This document shows, one piece after another, positions 4,093-5,969 of a DNA stretch of 5,969 nt (position 1 is its first letter; every line of letters begins with the position of its first letter). Below the pieces are notes generated by a model. The model did no database searches. It worked only from the letters and a program-made list of their open reading frames with translations, and had not been told where the DNA came from. The stretch comes from Candidatus Bipolaricaulota bacterium (GTDB taxonomy: Bacteria; Bipolaricaulota; Bipolaricaulia; RBG-16-55-9). The DNA lies in the NCBI GenBank assembly GCA_027021605.1, contig JALUUA010000311.1, positions 1-5,969 of the forward strand, in the 5' to 3' direction. Both the position numbers and the translations under genes were made by a program.

Positions 4093-5508
4093 ATGGCTTC
4101 TTCCCGTTCGTCCGATGGCGGAGAGGGCCGAGCGGCCCCCGAGGGCGTCGGCCTCCTCGTCGACCTCTACGAGCTGACCATGGCCGACAGCTATCTCCGC
4201 CACGGCCTCAATCAGGAGGCCACCTTCGACCTCTTCGTGCGCGAGCTCCCTCCGCGACGGAACTTCCTCGTGGCCGCGGGGCTGGAATCCGTCCTCGACT
4301 TTCTGGAGGGGCTGCGCTTTTCCCCCGAAGCTCTGGAGTATCTAGAAAGCTTAAAGCTCTTCAGCCGGGAGTTTTTGGGCTATCTGGAGGAATTTCGCTT
4401 TACGGGCGACGTGTGGGCGGTGCCCGAGGGCGAGGTCGTCTTCCCGCCGGAGCCCCTCTTGGAGCTTCGGGCTCCCCGCATCGAGGCCCAGATCGTCGAG
4501 ACGTTCTTGCTGAACCAGATCAACTTCCAGACGATGATCGCCTCCAAGGCGGCCCGGGTGGTGCTGGCCGCCCGGGGGCGGGCCGTCGTGGACTTCTCGC
4601 CCAGGCGGGACCACGGCGTGGACGCCGCGTTAAAAGCGGCCCGCTCGAGCTACCTCGCGGGCTGCGCCGGGACCTCGAACGTGCTGGCGGGGCAGGTGTA
4701 CGGGATCCCCGTCTACGGGACGATGGCCCACTCGTACGTCATGTCGTTCGAGGACGAACTCAGCGCCTTCCGCGCCTTCGCCCGGGATTTCCCCCAAAAC
4801 GTCATCCTGCTCATCGACACCTACGACACCCTCCAAGGGGCGAGACACGCCGTCGAGATCGCCCGAGAGCTCGCCCCTCAGGGGGTCCGGGTGAAGGGGG
4901 TACGCATCGACAGCGGGGACCTCGCCCGCTTGAGCCGGGAGGTCCGCCGCATCCTGGACGAGGCGGGGCTTGCGGACGTCCAGATCCTGCTAAGCGGGGA
5001 CCTCAACGAGTACAAGATCGAGCGCCTGCTGAGGGAAGGGGCCGCGGCGGACGCCTTCGGGGTGGGGACGGAGATGGGGACGTCGTATGACGCGCCCGCG
5101 CTGGGCGGGGTCTACAAGCTCGTGGAGGACGCGCGGGGGTACCGCATCAAGCTGAGCGCCGGGAAGGCGACGCTGCCGGGGCGCAAGCAAATCTGGCGCG
5201 CCTGCGGGGACGACGGGAGGATGTGCCACGACGTGCTGGCGCTGGCCGACGAGCCCCCGCCCGAGCCCGCCGCGCGGGCGTTGCTCGTGCCCGTCATGCG
5301 GGGCGGAAAGCGCCTTGGACCCCCGGAGCCCCTCCACGAAGTCCGGGAGCGTTGCCTGAAGAACTTGGAGCGCTTACCCGAGCCCCTCCAGCGCTTGGAG
5401 CGGCCGAGCGACTATGCCTATCCCGTGCGTCTAAGCCCCAAGCTCGAGGAGCTCCGCGCCCGGATGCTCCGGGAGGTCGCTCAGGCCAACGCCAAGCGGG
5501 CTTCGTGA
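4093..5508 (+). CDS. pncB: nicotinate phosphoribosyltransferase
   Basis: 471 residues, within the family range. It catalyses the first committed step of the Preiss-Handler NAD salvage route: nicotinate plus PRPP gives nicotinate mononucleotide, with ATP hydrolysis. Seen: N-terminal LLVDLYELTMADSYLRHG (21-38); FSPRRDHGVDAALKAARSSY (168-187), carrying the base/phosphate-binding Arg and His; GTSNVLAG (193-200); GTMAHSYVMSF (209-219), whose His213 aligns with the phosphorylated histidine of the family; LIDTYDT (240-246); RIDSGDL (271-277); and the phosphate-binding FGVGTEMGTS near 322-331. ATG 4093 is the only reasonable start, because an in-frame TAG lies at 4078-4080. Its upstream GGGGG is too close to be a good ribosome site. 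Residues 1-18 are a Ser/Gly-rich extension. The gene stands alone: divergent from the zinc-ribbon gene and convergent with the ABC ATPase, 43 bp away. Confidence 0.95.
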   Translation: MASSRSSDGGEGRAAPEGVGLLVDLYELTMADSYLRHGLNQEATFDLFVRELPPRRNFLVAAGLESVLDFLEGLRFSPEALEYLESLKLFSREFLGYLEEFRFTGDVWAVPEGEVVFPPEPLLELRAPRIEAQIVETFLLNQINFQTMIASKAARVVLAARGRAVVDFSPRRDHGVDAALKAARSSYLAGCAGTSNVLAGQVYGIPVYGTMAHSYVMSFEDELSAFRAFARDFPQNVILLIDTYDTLQGARHAVEIARELAPQGVRVKGVRIDSGDLARLSREVRRILDEAGLADVQILLSGDLNEYKIERLLREGAAADAFGVGTEMGTSYDAPALGGVYKLVEDARGYRIKLSAGKATLPGRKQIWRACGDDGRMCHDVLALADEPPPEPAARALLVPVMRGGKRLGPPEPLHEVRERCLKNLERLPEPLQRLERPSDYAYPVRLSPKLEELRARMLREVAQANAKRAS

Positions 5509-5551
5509 TATTCGCCGACGCACGGCGGCCCCCCGCAGACCCGCATCCTCC

Positions 5552-5969
5552 CTAGCCGCTCCCCGGAAGGCGCCGTGCCCGGCTGCTTCTCGCCCACCCG
5601 AGGAGCGTGGGGGCACTAGATCGAGCGGGGGGCTCGGTGCCAGCCCCCTCCGAGTCCGGGGGTATGAAGACGGCGTCCTCGGGGGCGAACCCGAAGACGA
5701 CCTCTTGGCCTTCCCGGCGGAGTTCGTCGGGTTGGGGGCTTGAGCGCTGGAGGAGCCAGATCTTGCCCGCACACTCGATGTGGAGAAGGGCCGAGCCCCC
5801 CAGGTACTCCACGCCCGCGATGCGCCCTTTCAGTCGATTCATCGAGGGCGAGGTCGAGGTCGAGGGGTTCAATACGAGCTTCTCCGGGCGGACGAGGAAG
5901 AGGACGCGATCCCCCGGCTTCGACCCGTGGGGGTCCCCGTGGAGGACGACACTCTGGCCGTCCCGGAGG
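5552..5969 (-). CDS. ABC transporter ATP-binding protein (PotA/UgpC-like), C-terminal TOBE part only
   Basis: Only the last 138 residues are visible; the frame runs off the window on its 5' side, so the Walker and signature motifs are outside. Seen: DRVLFLVRPEKL (visible 20-31), the RPE motif opening the C-terminal regulatory domain of MalK/PotA-type ATPases, then a TOBE-like half: GRIAGVEYLGGSALLHIECAG (split by Leu/Gly turns) through VVFGFAPEDAVFIPPD. These ATPases drive import of polyamines, sugars, glycerol phosphate or iron; the YLG and PEDAVF blocks look most like PotA, but the substrate cannot be assigned. Between the two halves is a low-complexity STSTSPS stretch encoded by a GAGGTC repeat. 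After IPPD an unusual Ser/Pro/Arg-rich tail of about 32 residues precedes the TAG. Convergent with the nicotinate phosphoribosyltransferase gene, with no clear terminator between. Confidence 0.85.
   Translation of the reverse strand, partial: LRDGQSVVLHGDPHGSKPGDRVLFLVRPEKLVLNPSTSTSPSMNRLKGRIAGVEYLGGSALLHIECAGKIWLLQRSSPQPDELRREGQEVVFGFAPEDAVFIPPDSEGAGTEPPARSSAPTLLGWARSSRARRLPGSG

Noticed and set aside
5628..5648. GGGGGCT/AGCCCCC hairpin similar to the one at 2282-2307
   Set aside because: It lies inside the ABC ATPase coding region and is explained by GC-rich codons; no T-run follows.

Overview
A GC-rich bacterial chromosome segment. Shine-Dalgarno sequences are clear and one is an 11-base match to the usual 16S rRNA 3' end. 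Codons end mostly in G or C and the proteins are rich in Arg, Glu and Leu. This would suit a thermophilic or deep-branching bacterium, but no gene here fixes the phylum. I see no rRNA, tRNA, CRISPR array, transposase or phage gene.

Layout. (1) 2-922 (+): C-terminal three quarters of an isopropylmalate dehydratase/homoaconitase large subunit (LeuC/HacA family), cut by the window edge. No small-subunit gene follows. (2) 923-1185: a leader with a sigma70-like promoter, six copies of a heptamer and a GC-rich hairpin. (3) 1186-1986 (+): a NYN (PIN-like) nuclease-family protein whose stop codon lies inside a near-perfect Shine-Dalgarno for (4) 1993-2133 (+): a 46-residue, extremely acidic, Trp-punctuated protein ending in DDLAF, an ending like the SSB C-terminal tip. 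(5) 2134-2666: 533 bp with no convincing gene. It holds a C-rich stretch, phased A-tracts, several hairpins, a possible three-way-junction RNA (2424-2512), an 11-bp-period direct repeat and a sigma70-like promoter. (6) 2667-3788 (+): thiamine-diphosphate-dependent 2-oxoacid dehydrogenase E1 alpha subunit, with no E1 beta, E2 or E3 gene beside it. (7) 3783-3989 (-): a small Trm112/UPF0434 zinc-ribbon protein whose end overlaps the E1 alpha end by 6 bp. (8) 3990-4092: a compact divergent regulatory region. (9) 4093-5508 (+): nicotinate phosphoribosyltransferase of NAD salvage. (10) 5552-5969 (-): C-terminal TOBE part of an ABC-transporter ATPase, cut by the window edge.

Most genes are metabolic housekeeping (branched-chain amino acid or lysine synthesis, 2-oxoacid oxidation, NAD salvage, solute uptake) in short or single-gene units. 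The least ordinary part is 961-2600: a NYN nuclease-like protein, a translationally coupled acidic mini-protein, and a downstream stretch with RNA-like folds. A functional link between them is a hypothesis from position only.
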